Positions 1 to 8,919 of a DNA stretch of 41,096 nucleotides are shown piece after piece. Source of the DNA: DATKGN01 sp964385705 (GTDB taxonomy: Bacteria > Patescibacteriota > Microgenomatia > UBA10105 > UBA927); contig CAYLQG010000005.1 in the NCBI GenBank assembly GCA_964385705.1, positions 1 through 41,096 of the forward strand, read 5' to 3'. The position numbers and the translations under genes were made by a program. Position 1 is the stretch's first letter; every line of letters starts with the position of its first letter. Under the pieces are notes generated by a model. That model was given only the letters and a program-made list of their open reading frames with translations, made no database searches and was not told the DNA's origin.

Positions 1-1
1 A

Positions 2-232
2 AGCCGCATCATTCACTTAGGAAGCGGGAGTTCGACAAATAAGCGGACAGGTCCAGTGCTGAATATTTTCCGGGGATTACTGTATATTTATCGCAAGCAC
101 TATTCGAAAATTTCGCTCTTGATGCTCCGGCTTTTATTGAAAAAAAAAGCCGTAATTTCTATGATAATAGGTGCAATTACAGGAAGCGATTATCTGAAAA
201 AAACATATGCAGAAGCTTATCGCCTGGTGTAA
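2..232 (+). CDS. Glycosyltransferase family 2, C-terminal fragment (partial)
   Basis: An open frame enters from the left edge and ends at the TAA at 230-232, giving 76 residues with no start inside the window. It begins with a motif of the kind IIHLGSGSS, followed by a basic, leucine-rich tail (LLMLRLLLKKK). This resembles the C-terminal end of rhamnosyltransferase-like family 2 glycosyltransferases, where a histidine-glycine-serine segment is followed by an amphipathic membrane-facing tail. The catalytic domain lies outside the window. It overlaps the next gene by 26 bases, which supports a shared transcript with the polysaccharide genes downstream. The family call rests on the tail alone, so another glycosyltransferase class is possible. 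Confidence 0.6.
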   Translation, partial: SRIIHLGSGSSTNKRTGPVLNIFRGLLYIYRKHYSKISLLMLRLLLKKKAVISMIIGAITGSDYLKKTYAEAYRLV

Positions 233-3209
233 GGAGTACGGATTATTTGCAATAACGCTTTTTCTTTTGGCGTTTATTCCGTTGTATCCGAAATTACCGC
301 TTATTAATGTCATCCGCACATGGGTATATATCCGATTGGATGATTTTCTTATAGCTGCGGCCGAAGGAGTGTTGGTTTGGATTCTTATCCGCGAACGGCG
401 GCTGACGGATTCACCGCTCACAACGCCTATCATCTGCTATTGGGTTATCGGTGGTATTTCGCTTTTGAACGCGATTATATTTATATTTCCCCATCTCGTG
501 GGTGTTTATACGCATCTGGGGATTCTCCACTGGGCCCGTCGTTTCGAATATATGCTCTTGTTTTTTGTGGCATACGAAGCGTTCAGGAAGAAGCCGATAC
601 TGCTACCGGTTTTATGGACACTTATCGGTTCGTACTTCTTGGTAATTCTCTACGGGTTCGGACAGAAGTTTTTAGGGTTTCCTGCATACATGACGATGAA
701 TGAGCAGTTTGCAAAAGGCATTCCGCTCCGACTACCTCCCACGGCCCGAATACCATCAACATTCGGCGGACATTATGATCTTGCAGCATATCTTGTTTTG
801 ACTATCCCGATCATGGGAAGCTTACTGGTTGGGTTGAAAAAAATATGGCAAACAATATTGTTTTCCATTCTGACATTTCTGGGTCTCATCATGCTCTTGT
901 TCACCGCCTCACGGATTTCGTTTATCGTCTATCTTATCGCCATGAGCATTATGCTTTTGTGGCAGAAAAAACGGCTTCTTATCATCCCGATGATCATTCT
1001 CAGTTTTATTGTTTTGAACTTTACGAGCGGTGCATCTGAGCGGTTTTATAAAACGTTCCGTGTTAGTGACGTCGTTGTGGATCTTTCGACGGGTAAACCA
1101 ATCGGGACACTCGATAAATTAGAAGGGACACAGGCAACATTACAAGAGAGCCAGTCTCCTGCCACAGAGAATTTACCGACCGGAAGTGAATATGTGAACT
1201 TGGCAGGTGGGAGCGGGGCAGCTGCAAAAACCGTGCAGCTATATCTGAGTAAGAATATTACGGGGGCAACCGGTGAAGTTGCCACCGTTTCGGGAAGCTT
1301 TTTGATCCAACGGGCGCTGGTTTATGACATATCAATAACGACACGATTTCAGGCAGAATGGCCGATGGCTATTGCGGCATTTAAACGAAACATACTTTTG
1401 GGGAGCGGGTATTCTTCCTTGTCGGTCGCAACCGACGGTGATTATCACCGTATGCTTGGAGAAACCGGCCTACTGGGATTTATTGCATTCCTGGGAATTT
1501 TGGCTGTCTCATTTTACATATTTATAAAAAGAAAAGACACTTTAGGACTGGTGGAAAAATCATTCGTTATCGGAGTTTATGCAGGCATCATCGGCCTTAT
1601 GGTCAACGCCGTTTTTATCGACGTTTTTGAATCATCAAAAGTTGCCTACACGTTATGGATATTATTAGGCTTAAGTATCGCGCTTCTCATTGGGAAAAAT
1701 CCGTTTAAACTCAACTATTTTGAATATCTGAAAAAACTGGCGACTCACAAAATCGCGTATGTCGTTTATCTTCTCCTCGCCCTGTGGCTTATCTGGGGGA
1801 AGACATTCACGTTATACTTCATGGGAGATGATTTTACCTGGCTTCGATGGGCAGCCCAAAGCAAATTTCATGACGTCATCGGCTATTTCACAAACTCACA
1901 GGGATTTTTCTACCGGCCCATACCTAAACTGTGGTATTTCTTGCTCTTTTCTGTCTTCTGGTTGACGGCACCGGTATATCATATTATGTCTATCGTTCTT
2001 TTGTCGGGAACCGTCCTCCTTCTCTATTACCTGCTTATACGATTGAACATGCCAAAGCCGTTTGCATGGTTCGGCGCTTTGTTATTTGGTGTCTTAGCGG
2101 TTCATCATGAAAACGTCTACTGGGTTTCGGGTCAAAGCAGTATGCTGTCGGCATTTTTCCTATTGGGAAGCATTGTATTGGTCTTTGAAGCAGACAGACA
2201 GACGAAATGGGGGGTGTTTCTTCGGGTTACCTCATTTGTATCGTTATTACTATGTATGTTGTCGTACGACGGAATGCTTATAGCTCCGGTTATTGTTTGT
2301 CTCACCTCTCTACTCTTTTCTAAGAGCAAGAGTTGGTCCTGGTCCTATTTGCTGTGCATACCCCTCTATTGGCTGATGCGAAGCGGCGCTCACGCATTCA
2401 TGCCGCAGGGTGATTACGGATATAAAGCGTCGACATTTTTAGCAAATTCTGTCGGCAATACTGTTGGGTATACACTTTCGCTCTTTATTGGTCCAAGGGT
2501 TATGGAACACTGGGACGCTGTCCATACAGTGCTTCGGCCGTATCTTAAAGTAATCACAGTTGCCATTATCGGACTGTTTATTGTCATAGTCGCGTTTGGG
2601 AGACGCATGTGGACGGGTATAGGGCTTATGAAGAAGCATCTCATATGGTTTGGTTTTTATCTTATTGCGCTTGCGGCATATATACCTTTGGGAAATATAG
2701 CGGAGCGCTACGCGTATATACCGTCTATCTTTTTTGTGGTCGGACTTGTTTTGTTGGTCTACGAATTGTGGCAGCGGACAAAATCAGTACTACCTAAAGT
2801 CATCATAGTTCTCCTCGCGTTGTTAGTACTTGGGATAAATATTCAGGAGGTTGAACGCATCGGCGGCGATTGGGAAAAAGCAGGCTCTGTTGTCGAACAA
2901 TCACTGCGTGTAGTTAAGCAGGCAGCATTCCCTCCGCAAAATGTGCTCCATTTCTTTTTTATCAATATGCCGATCCGCTATGGTCGTGCGTGGATATTCC
3001 CGACGGGGATGACCGATGCATTGTGGCAGATTTATCGTGGAAGTCCCTACACCGTGTCAAGCGCAAAATCGGTTGAAGAGGGATACAATCTTCCACCGTT
3101 CACCGGAGATAAACGGGTGTTTATTTATGAAAATTACGTATTAAAGCAGGGAATTGTGATCACGAAGGTTACTCCTGTGCCCGAGGTCCATGAAACTAAA
3201 ACTAAATAA
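207..3209 (+). CDS. O-antigen ligase-like / family 39-like glycosyltransferase fusion membrane protein
   Basis: A 1000-residue polytopic membrane protein. Residues about 1-505 look like an O-antigen ligase/polymerase (Wzy_C type): many membrane helices, one large non-membrane loop at about 275-380, then an arginine-containing stretch (TRFQAEWPMAIAAF, near 378), GSGYSSL (near 400) and a histidine followed by ETGLLGFIAFL. Residues about 510-1000 look like a second membrane enzyme of the PMT/family 39 kind, with a short lumenal loop carrying MGDDFTWLRWA right after a first helix. The likely role is polymerising or transferring lipid-linked glycan at the outer face of the membrane. ATG 207 is the first possible start because a stop in this frame lies at 195-197. 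The next gene overlaps by 20 bases. The two-domain reading is an inference from sequence style; acceptor and sugar are unknown. Confidence 0.75.
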   Translation: MQKLIAWCKEYGLFAITLFLLAFIPLYPKLPLINVIRTWVYIRLDDFLIAAAEGVLVWILIRERRLTDSPLTTPIICYWVIGGISLLNAIIFIFPHLVGVYTHLGILHWARRFEYMLLFFVAYEAFRKKPILLPVLWTLIGSYFLVILYGFGQKFLGFPAYMTMNEQFAKGIPLRLPPTARIPSTFGGHYDLAAYLVLTIPIMGSLLVGLKKIWQTILFSILTFLGLIMLLFTASRISFIVYLIAMSIMLLWQKKRLLIIPMIILSFIVLNFTSGASERFYKTFRVSDVVVDLSTGKPIGTLDKLEGTQATLQESQSPATENLPTGSEYVNLAGGSGAAAKTVQLYLSKNITGATGEVATVSGSFLIQRALVYDISITTRFQAEWPMAIAAFKRNILLGSGYSSLSVATDGDYHRMLGETGLLGFIAFLGILAVSFYIFIKRKDTLGLVEKSFVIGVYAGIIGLMVNAVFIDVFESSKVAYTLWILLGLSIALLIGKNPFKLNYFEYLKKLATHKIAYVVYLLLALWLIWGKTFTLYFMGDDFTWLRWAAQSKFHDVIGYFTNSQGFFYRPIPKLWYFLLFSVFWLTAPVYHIMSIVLLSGTVLLLYYLLIRLNMPKPFAWFGALLFGVLAVHHENVYWVSGQSSMLSAFFLLGSIVLVFEADRQTKWGVFLRVTSFVSLLLCMLSYDGMLIAPVIVCLTSLLFSKSKSWSWSYLLCIPLYWLMRSGAHAFMPQGDYGYKASTFLANSVGNTVGYTLSLFIGPRVMEHWDAVHTVLRPYLKVITVAIIGLFIVIVAFGRRMWTGIGLMKKHLIWFGFYLIALAAYIPLGNIAERYAYIPSIFFVVGLVLLVYELWQRTKSVLPKVIIVLLALLVLGINIQEVERIGGDWEKAGSVVEQSLRVVKQAAFPPQNVLHFFFINMPIRYGRAWIFPTGMTDALWQIYRGSPYTVSSAKSVEEGYNLPPFTGDKRVFIYENYVLKQGIVITKVTPVPEVHETKTK

Positions 3210-4629
3210 TCACCTTTTTTTCGGGTTACTCATCTTTGCGAGTGTCGTAGGTATCATTGTGCGTCTTAGTCACATCAATGCAGCGGTTGCAGATTGGCAT
3301 AGCTGGCGGCAGGTAGATACGGCTGCGGTAGCGCGCAATTTTCAAAAATTTGGCTTTGATCTTCTCCACCCGCGATATGATGATGTTTCAAACATTCAAT
3401 CCGGTCGCGACAATCCGAACGGATGGAGAATGGTTGAATTTCCGCTGTATCAGGGAGTTGGATATGAGTTATATAAGCTTGTGCCGAGACTATCTATTGA
3501 GGAAGCGTTACGTTTGGTGAGCGTGTTTTCAGTTGCCGGTAGCATCTTTTTGTTCGGACTCCTCGCTCTCGAGTTTATGGGCGCTATCCCTGCAATTATC
3601 GGGGCATTTCTATATGCCGTTTTGCCTTTCAGCATCTATTACGGGCGAACAATACTTCCTGATCCGTTCGGTACGTTTTGGGCTCTTTTAAGCCTCGTCA
3701 TATTGTCAAAGAACAGCGTTCGGAAATCGGTATTGTGGACTCTTGTAGCGGGACTTTCAGCTGGAATCAGCTTACTTGTCCGTCCGATGGAGGCGTTTGT
3801 TCTCCTCCCTGCGGTTTATCTGCTTTTAAAGGATTTTTCGTTCAAGAAAACGACAGTAACTGTGATTCTATATAGCATCGTAGCGGTGGTACCGCTCTTT
3901 TTTTGGAGAAAATGGATTTTGCAATATCCTGAAGGTATCGCAGCATCTGACTGGTTGTTTAATAAAGATGGTATCCGGTTTAAAGGTGCGTGGTTTTACT
4001 GGATATTTGACCAGAGAATCGGGGATCTTATTCTCGGGGCTTGGGGGCTGATTCCGTTCGGACTGGGACTTATTGTTGCCGGAGTTAAGAAAGATCGTAT
4101 TTTTTCATATCTTTGGTTAGCCGGCGCGCTTTTATATGTGATCATATTTGCCGGAGGGAATGTCCAGCATGATTATTACCAGGCCCTTATCATTCCTATA
4201 ATTATTTGGTTTACAGCAAAGGGTGTCGATATTCTTATAAAATCGCATGAGGGTATAAGTAGAATCGCGTCGATCTCGCTGGTCGTAATCAGCCTGGTTT
4301 TTATGTGGATATTTTCCTGGTATACGATGCGGACATACTTTTGGATTAATCATCCGGAAATTGTTGAAGCAGGAATTGCCGCTGATAAACTTATTCCGAA
4401 ATATGCGAAGGTTATCGCTCCGTATGGCGGAGACACCACATTTTTATATCAAACCAAAAGACAGGGTTGGCCTATTGGCTTTGAGATTGATAAAAAAATA
4501 AAAATGGGCGCCCAATATTATGTTACCGTAAATCCTGCAGATCCTGAAGCCGTCGGTTTGGCCAGAACATACTCTGTCCTCGTGAACACAAAGACGTATG
4601 AAATTATTGATCTTACGAGAAAGAAATGA
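3190..4629 (+). CDS. Membrane glycosyltransferase, family 39 (PMT/ArnT-like)
   Basis: A 479-residue polytopic protein. After a first helix (residues 10-27) comes a loop with WHSWRQVDTAAVARNF (36-51), the signature of PMT/ArnT-like enzymes, in which an acidic residue in this first external loop (here Asp43) is needed for transfer from a polyprenyl-phosphate sugar. A second family motif, YYGRTILPDPFGTFW, lies near residue 150. About ten further hydrophobic stretches follow, then a soluble C-terminal tail of about 80 residues. Such enzymes move a sugar from a polyprenyl carrier to a glycan, lipid or protein outside the membrane. It overlaps both neighbours (20 bases upstream, 4 bases downstream), so it belongs to the polysaccharide operon. 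Donor and acceptor cannot be read from the sequence. Confidence 0.8.
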   Translation: MKLKLNNHLFFGLLIFASVVGIIVRLSHINAAVADWHSWRQVDTAAVARNFQKFGFDLLHPRYDDVSNIQSGRDNPNGWRMVEFPLYQGVGYELYKLVPRLSIEEALRLVSVFSVAGSIFLFGLLALEFMGAIPAIIGAFLYAVLPFSIYYGRTILPDPFGTFWALLSLVILSKNSVRKSVLWTLVAGLSAGISLLVRPMEAFVLLPAVYLLLKDFSFKKTTVTVILYSIVAVVPLFFWRKWILQYPEGIAASDWLFNKDGIRFKGAWFYWIFDQRIGDLILGAWGLIPFGLGLIVAGVKKDRIFSYLWLAGALLYVIIFAGGNVQHDYYQALIIPIIIWFTAKGVDILIKSHEGISRIASISLVVISLVFMWIFSWYTMRTYFWINHPEIVEAGIAADKLIPKYAKVIAPYGGDTTFLYQTKRQGWPIGFEIDKKIKMGAQYYVTVNPADPEAVGLARTYSVLVNTKTYEIIDLTRKK

Positions 4630-5810
4630 ACATATTATTTATTAGCGCCGTACTTCCGTACCCGCTTTATTCTGGAGGGCAGGTACGAATTTATAACATT
4701 CTCAAGATTCTTGCAAAAGATCACCATATTACCCTGTGTTCCTTTATCCGTGATGAGCATGAGCGAACGTATGCGCGCGATTTAGCGTTTTTATCGGATG
4801 TCCATATGATCTACCGGGGTCGCGCCATGCAGATAGCGTATCTTACGAAGATGTTCGGGTCATACCCGCTACTCTTAACGACATATGACAATGCTCTCAT
4901 GAAGAAGTGTATAGAGGATGAATTATCGAATAAGAAATATGACCTCATCCATCTGGAACCATTTTATGTCTATCCGTCCGTTCCAGAGAGTCGTTCAATA
5001 CCCATGGTCGTGTCAGAGCATAATATCGAATATGCTGTGTATAAGGACTTTGCAAAATCCTATGAGTACTTTTTTGCCCGTCCGATCCTATCCTTTGACG
5101 CCAAAAAAATCCACCGTTGGGAGGAGATTGTATGGAGAAAAGCTTCTTCCATTGTTGCCGTATCAGACAAGGATGCGAAGATCATTTCCGAAGTAACAAA
5201 GAAAAAAACTTCAGTTGTTGCAAACGGGGTCGATATTCACTCATTTTCTTATCGCAAGCACGTATGGGATAACCATAACGCGAAATTCGTATTTGTCGGT
5301 AATTTTGCCTGGGCGCCGAACGCTGAAGCGGTCAGAACCCTTCTCCGGGATATTTGGCCCGATATCAATGAGCGAATGCCCGGTGCGACGCTTACGATTG
5401 TCGGTAAAGGATTTCCGAATTCACTTCGCCAGATTGTCGGAGATCACGTGAGAATCCGTGAAGATGTGGCTGATATACGGACGGTATATCAGGAATCCGA
5501 CGTTCTTGTGGCGCCGATGGGTATCGGAGGGGGAAGTAAATTTAAGATCCTTGAGGCTATGGCAAGCGGTACGGCGGTCGTGACGACGATGGTCGGCAGT
5601 GCCGGGATCGATATGTATGCCGGGAAGCATTTTTGGCAGGCTGAAACTAAAGAATCGTTTGTGCATGAGATCGAGGGAATATTTGCACATCCCAGGGAAA
5701 CGACGGTTATTACAAAGAACGCCCGTACGTTAGTTGAAAAAAGGTATAGTTGGGAACAGATCGCCAAAGCGCTCGATGCTGTGTGGAAACAATCATATGA
5801 AACACGTTGA
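4626..5810 (+). CDS. Glycosyltransferase family 4
   Basis: A 394-residue cytoplasmic GT-B enzyme. The N-terminal domain starts with MNILFISAVLPYPLYSGGQ, where the SGGQVRIYNI segment is the usual acceptor-side loop. The C-terminal domain carries VFVGNFAWAPN (near 222) and GIGGGSKFKILEAMASG (near 299-315), the nucleotide-sugar binding motif with the glutamate of EAMASG. It would add one sugar from a nucleotide-sugar donor with retention of configuration to the lipid-linked repeat unit. Its ATG overlaps the preceding stop by 4 bases (ATGA), and its end overlaps the next gene by 14 bases, so translation is probably coupled. The sugar is unknown. Confidence 0.88.
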   Translation: MNILFISAVLPYPLYSGGQVRIYNILKILAKDHHITLCSFIRDEHERTYARDLAFLSDVHMIYRGRAMQIAYLTKMFGSYPLLLTTYDNALMKKCIEDELSNKKYDLIHLEPFYVYPSVPESRSIPMVVSEHNIEYAVYKDFAKSYEYFFARPILSFDAKKIHRWEEIVWRKASSIVAVSDKDAKIISEVTKKKTSVVANGVDIHSFSYRKHVWDNHNAKFVFVGNFAWAPNAEAVRTLLRDIWPDINERMPGATLTIVGKGFPNSLRQIVGDHVRIREDVADIRTVYQESDVLVAPMGIGGGSKFKILEAMASGTAVVTTMVGSAGIDMYAGKHFWQAETKESFVHEIEGIFAHPRETTVITKNARTLVEKRYSWEQIAKALDAVWKQSYETR

Positions 5811-6675
5811 TCTTTCGGTTATTATTCTTAACTTTAATACGCTTGCGGTAACACGGGCGTGTCTTGCTAGTATTAAGCGATCAAAGTTGTCCGGGTATAC
5901 GATGGAAGTCATTGTTTGTGATAATGCATCAACCGACGGATCGGATGCGATGGTTACGAAAGAATTTCCTGAGGTGACGTTTATTCAAAACGGGAAAAAT
6001 GTCGGCTTTGCTGCCGGAAATAACCCCGGTATAAAAAAATCCAAGGGCCGCTATATTCTCCTCCTTAACTCTGATACGGAAGTTGAAGCCGATACCTTCA
6101 CCGCAATGATTAAATTTATGGATGAGCATCCGAGGGCCGGGGCTGCCACATGTAAATTAAATCTTCCCGACGGGTCAATGGACCCGGCATGCCACCGCGG
6201 TTTTCCGACTCCCTGGGTTGCCTTTACGTATGTCGCAAAGCTGGAAAAATTATTCCCTAAGACGAGGGCCTTTGGGGAATATCATCAGGGGTATAAAAAT
6301 CTACATACTCCCCATGAAGTTGACTGCATAAGCGGGGCATTTTTCATGGTCCGCCGCGAGGCAGTGAGAGATGTGGGCGGTCTCGATGAGGATTACTTTA
6401 TGTATGCAGAAGACATTGATTGGGCCTATCGGATAAAACACGCGGGATGGCAGATTTGGTATTGTCCTATGGTCTCCATTCTTCATAAAAAAAAGCAAAG
6501 CGGAAGGGCAAATATTCTGCGACAGCGGCGTGTGGTGACAGAGATATATTTTCATGAATATAACTGGCTTTTTTTTAAAAAACATTATGCCCGGGATTCC
6601 GGACCGATTATACGGTTACTGGTCAATAGTTTTTACTCGTTCCGTCTTTTTTTATTGAAGCGGTGGTCCATTTAA
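5797..6675 (+). CDS. Glycosyltransferase family 2 (rhamnosyltransferase-like)
   Basis: A 292-residue GT-A enzyme if read from ATG 5797 (MKHVDLSVIILNFN). A longer reading from 5734 only adds residues inside the upstream gene and lacks family similarity, so the shorter start was chosen. Motifs in order: SVIILNFNT (the donor-site strand), CDNASTDGSD, NVGFAAGNN, LLLNSDTEVE (the metal-binding DxD-like site) and YAEDIDWAYRIKHAGW near 205, which holds the catalytic-base region. The basic, aromatic C-terminal tail suggests membrane-surface association, as in rhamnosyltransferases of this type. It lies in the polysaccharide operon, 1 base before the next gene. The donor sugar is not determined. Confidence 0.87.
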   Translation: MKHVDLSVIILNFNTLAVTRACLASIKRSKLSGYTMEVIVCDNASTDGSDAMVTKEFPEVTFIQNGKNVGFAAGNNPGIKKSKGRYILLLNSDTEVEADTFTAMIKFMDEHPRAGAATCKLNLPDGSMDPACHRGFPTPWVAFTYVAKLEKLFPKTRAFGEYHQGYKNLHTPHEVDCISGAFFMVRREAVRDVGGLDEDYFMYAEDIDWAYRIKHAGWQIWYCPMVSILHKKKQSGRANILRQRRVVTEIYFHEYNWLFFKKHYARDSGPIIRLLVNSFYSFRLFLLKRWSI

Positions 6676-6676
6676 T

Positions 6677-7795
6677 ATGAAAATCGGCATTGATGCCAGG
6701 CTTATCGACGAAACTGGCGTCGGGAGATACATCCGCAATCTTATACGGGAGCTTAGTGATATTGACGCTGTTAACGAGTATGTCCTATTCCTCGCGAAGA
6801 AAGATTATCATTCATTCCCTCTTCCGAATGACCGGTGGACAAAACGGTTAGCAGACGTGCCTTGGCATAGCATTCGTGAGCAGATGATGATGCCGTGGCT
6901 TTTTACAAAAGCGCGTCTTGATTTGGTTCATGTTCCGTATTTCAATGCGCCCGTTTGTTATTTCGGAAAGTATGTTATTACAATTCACGATCTTACCATC
7001 CTTCAAACCGATACCGGTAAAGCGACAACGCTGCCGTATATTTTTTATAAAATCCGGAGGCTGGGATATCGTATAGTTCTTGCGTTGGGCATTATAAATG
7101 CAAAAAGGGTCATTACTGTTTCAGAGACGGTAAAAAGTGATATCACCAGACATTTCAGAATCGATCCCCATAAAATTGTTGTAACCTACGAGGGCATTGA
7201 TCCGAACTTTTTGAAAAAAATACACACCCCGGTAGTATCGTCGGGAGTTCCTGACGACTATTTTTTATATGTCGGTAATGTCTATCCGCACAAAAATATT
7301 GAATTAATGCTTGAAGCTTATTGTGAATACATGAAGTCAGTAAAAAAACCCGCTTTTCTAGTTTTTGTCGGACCGGATGATTACTTCTATAAAAGACTTG
7401 CAGGTATAGTCGGGGCGACGGAGATTCAAAGTCATATCCGTTTTTTGCACGATATCAAAGATTCAGAGCTCCACGCATTATACGCAAACGCAATTGCGCT
7501 TCTATTTCCGTCACGGATGGAAGGATTCGGATTGCCCGCTCTTGAAGCACTGGCGGCCGGTTGTCCTGTAATAGTATCGGATATTCCGGTTTTTCGGGAA
7601 ATATTAGATAGCTATGCAACATTTGTTGATACGAGAAAGCCGGGATTATTGAAGGAGGCGCTTGTCCGGATTTCGGCAACCTCAACGCGCCGTGAGGTAA
7701 ACCATAATCTTAAACAGTTTCTCTCCCGCTACAGTTGGCGCGATATGGCGGTTAAAACTAAGGAGCTTTACTCGCTCGTCGGATCTACCTTATGA
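6677..7795 (+). CDS. Glycosyltransferase family 4 (mannosyltransferase-like)
   Basis: A 372-residue GT-B enzyme. It opens with MKIGIDARLIDETGVGRYI, the typical start of family 4 mannosyl/galactosyl-transferases in which GVGRY lies at the acceptor site. ITIHDLTILQTDTGKA follows near residue 100. The C-terminal domain shows VGNVYPHKNIELMLEAY (near 197) and FPSRMEGFGLPALEALAAG (near 276), the E-x7-E donor-binding motif. It is cytoplasmic and would act on the growing lipid-linked repeat. The downstream mannose-1-phosphate guanylyltransferase makes GDP-mannose a plausible donor, but this is inferred from context only. The next gene starts within its stop codon. Confidence 0.87.
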   Translation: MKIGIDARLIDETGVGRYIRNLIRELSDIDAVNEYVLFLAKKDYHSFPLPNDRWTKRLADVPWHSIREQMMMPWLFTKARLDLVHVPYFNAPVCYFGKYVITIHDLTILQTDTGKATTLPYIFYKIRRLGYRIVLALGIINAKRVITVSETVKSDITRHFRIDPHKIVVTYEGIDPNFLKKIHTPVVSSGVPDDYFLYVGNVYPHKNIELMLEAYCEYMKSVKKPAFLVFVGPDDYFYKRLAGIVGATEIQSHIRFLHDIKDSELHALYANAIALLFPSRMEGFGLPALEALAAGCPVIVSDIPVFREILDSYATFVDTRKPGLLKEALVRISATSTRREVNHNLKQFLSRYSWRDMAVKTKELYSLVGSTL

Positions 7796-8919
7796 AACCC
7801 AAAAAAATTGCATTCGTATATGACCGGATCAATAAATTCGGAGGAGCCGAGCGGGTTCTCCTTGCGATGCATGCCATTTGGCCCGATGCGCCGCTATATA
7901 CTGCAGTATACGATAAGAGCAATGCGCGGTGGGCGTCCGGATTCCGAATTAACCATACGTTTTTACAGCACTCTCCTTTTGCCAAACGTCATCACGAGCT
8001 TTATGCGTGGCTTACGCCTATGGCTTTTGAATCATTTTCGTTCGATGACTATGACGTGGTGATTTCCGTTACATCAGCTGAGGCGAAGAATATTATTACG
8101 AAGCCCCGGACTCTTCATATCTGTTATTGCCTCACTCCCACCAGATATTTATGGAGCGGCAACCAAGAGTATGAGAAGAATCCGAGTATCGGTCTTCCGA
8201 AAGCCATCACCGGAAACACGTTTCGTGCGTTACGGCCTTTGCTTCGAAAATGGGATATTATAGGGAGCTGCCGTCCTGATAATTATATTGCGATATCAAA
8301 TGCAGTTAAAAACCGGATCCAAACGTATTATCACAGGCCGGTTGACCGTATCATATATCCTCCCGTCGATCTTGCTATGTTTGGCGGCAGGAAAAAAGCA
8401 GTTTCCGCCGCATCGCGCGATTTTTTTCTTCTCGTCTCCCGACTCGTACCCTATAAACGGATCGATATTGTTGTTAAAGCATGTAATGTACTTCGTTTAC
8501 CGCTTGTTATTGTAGGTGAGGGCGCGGAAAAGGCCAATCTTCGGAGATTGGCGGGACCGACGGTGCAGTTCGTCGGGGCGGTGACGGACCGTGAATTAGT
8601 TGATTATTACCGCGGATGCCGTGCATTTGTTTTCGCAGGGTCTGAAGATTTCGGAATCGCCGCGGTTGAAGCACAGGCGAGCGGGAAACCTGTTATCGCA
8701 TATAGGGAGAGCGGTATTGCCGAGATTGTCAGAGACGGGAAAACGGGATCATTGTTTGATACGCAATCAGTGGGCTCACTCGTCCGTGCCTTGAAACAAT
8801 TTGATCAACAATGGTATGATGACACCCTCTGCCGCGAGAACGCCAAACGATTCAGTCAGGAGCGGTTTAATCTTGAGATGAAACAAACCGTTGAGGAGTT
8901 ATATAATAGATACATATGA
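7792..8919 (+). CDS. Glycosyltransferase family 4 (WbaZ-like)
   Basis: A 375-residue GT-B enzyme. The N-terminal part has FVYDRINKFGGAERVLL (8-24), the glycine-rich acceptor loop, and ICYCLTPTRYLW near residue 107, a segment seen in a subgroup of mannosyltransferases. The C-terminal domain has LVSRLVPYKRIDIVVKA (near 212) and FAGSEDFGIAAVEAQASG (near 280) with the paired glutamates. It overlaps the previous and next genes by 4 bases each. Being directly upstream of the GDP-mannose-forming enzyme it is a reasonable candidate for a mannosyltransferase; that specificity is an inference. Confidence 0.86.
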   Translation: MKPKKIAFVYDRINKFGGAERVLLAMHAIWPDAPLYTAVYDKSNARWASGFRINHTFLQHSPFAKRHHELYAWLTPMAFESFSFDDYDVVISVTSAEAKNIITKPRTLHICYCLTPTRYLWSGNQEYEKNPSIGLPKAITGNTFRALRPLLRKWDIIGSCRPDNYIAISNAVKNRIQTYYHRPVDRIIYPPVDLAMFGGRKKAVSAASRDFFLLVSRLVPYKRIDIVVKACNVLRLPLVIVGEGAEKANLRRLAGPTVQFVGAVTDRELVDYYRGCRAFVFAGSEDFGIAAVEAQASGKPVIAYRESGIAEIVRDGKTGSLFDTQSVGSLVRALKQFDQQWYDDTLCRENAKRFSQERFNLEMKQTVEELYNRYI

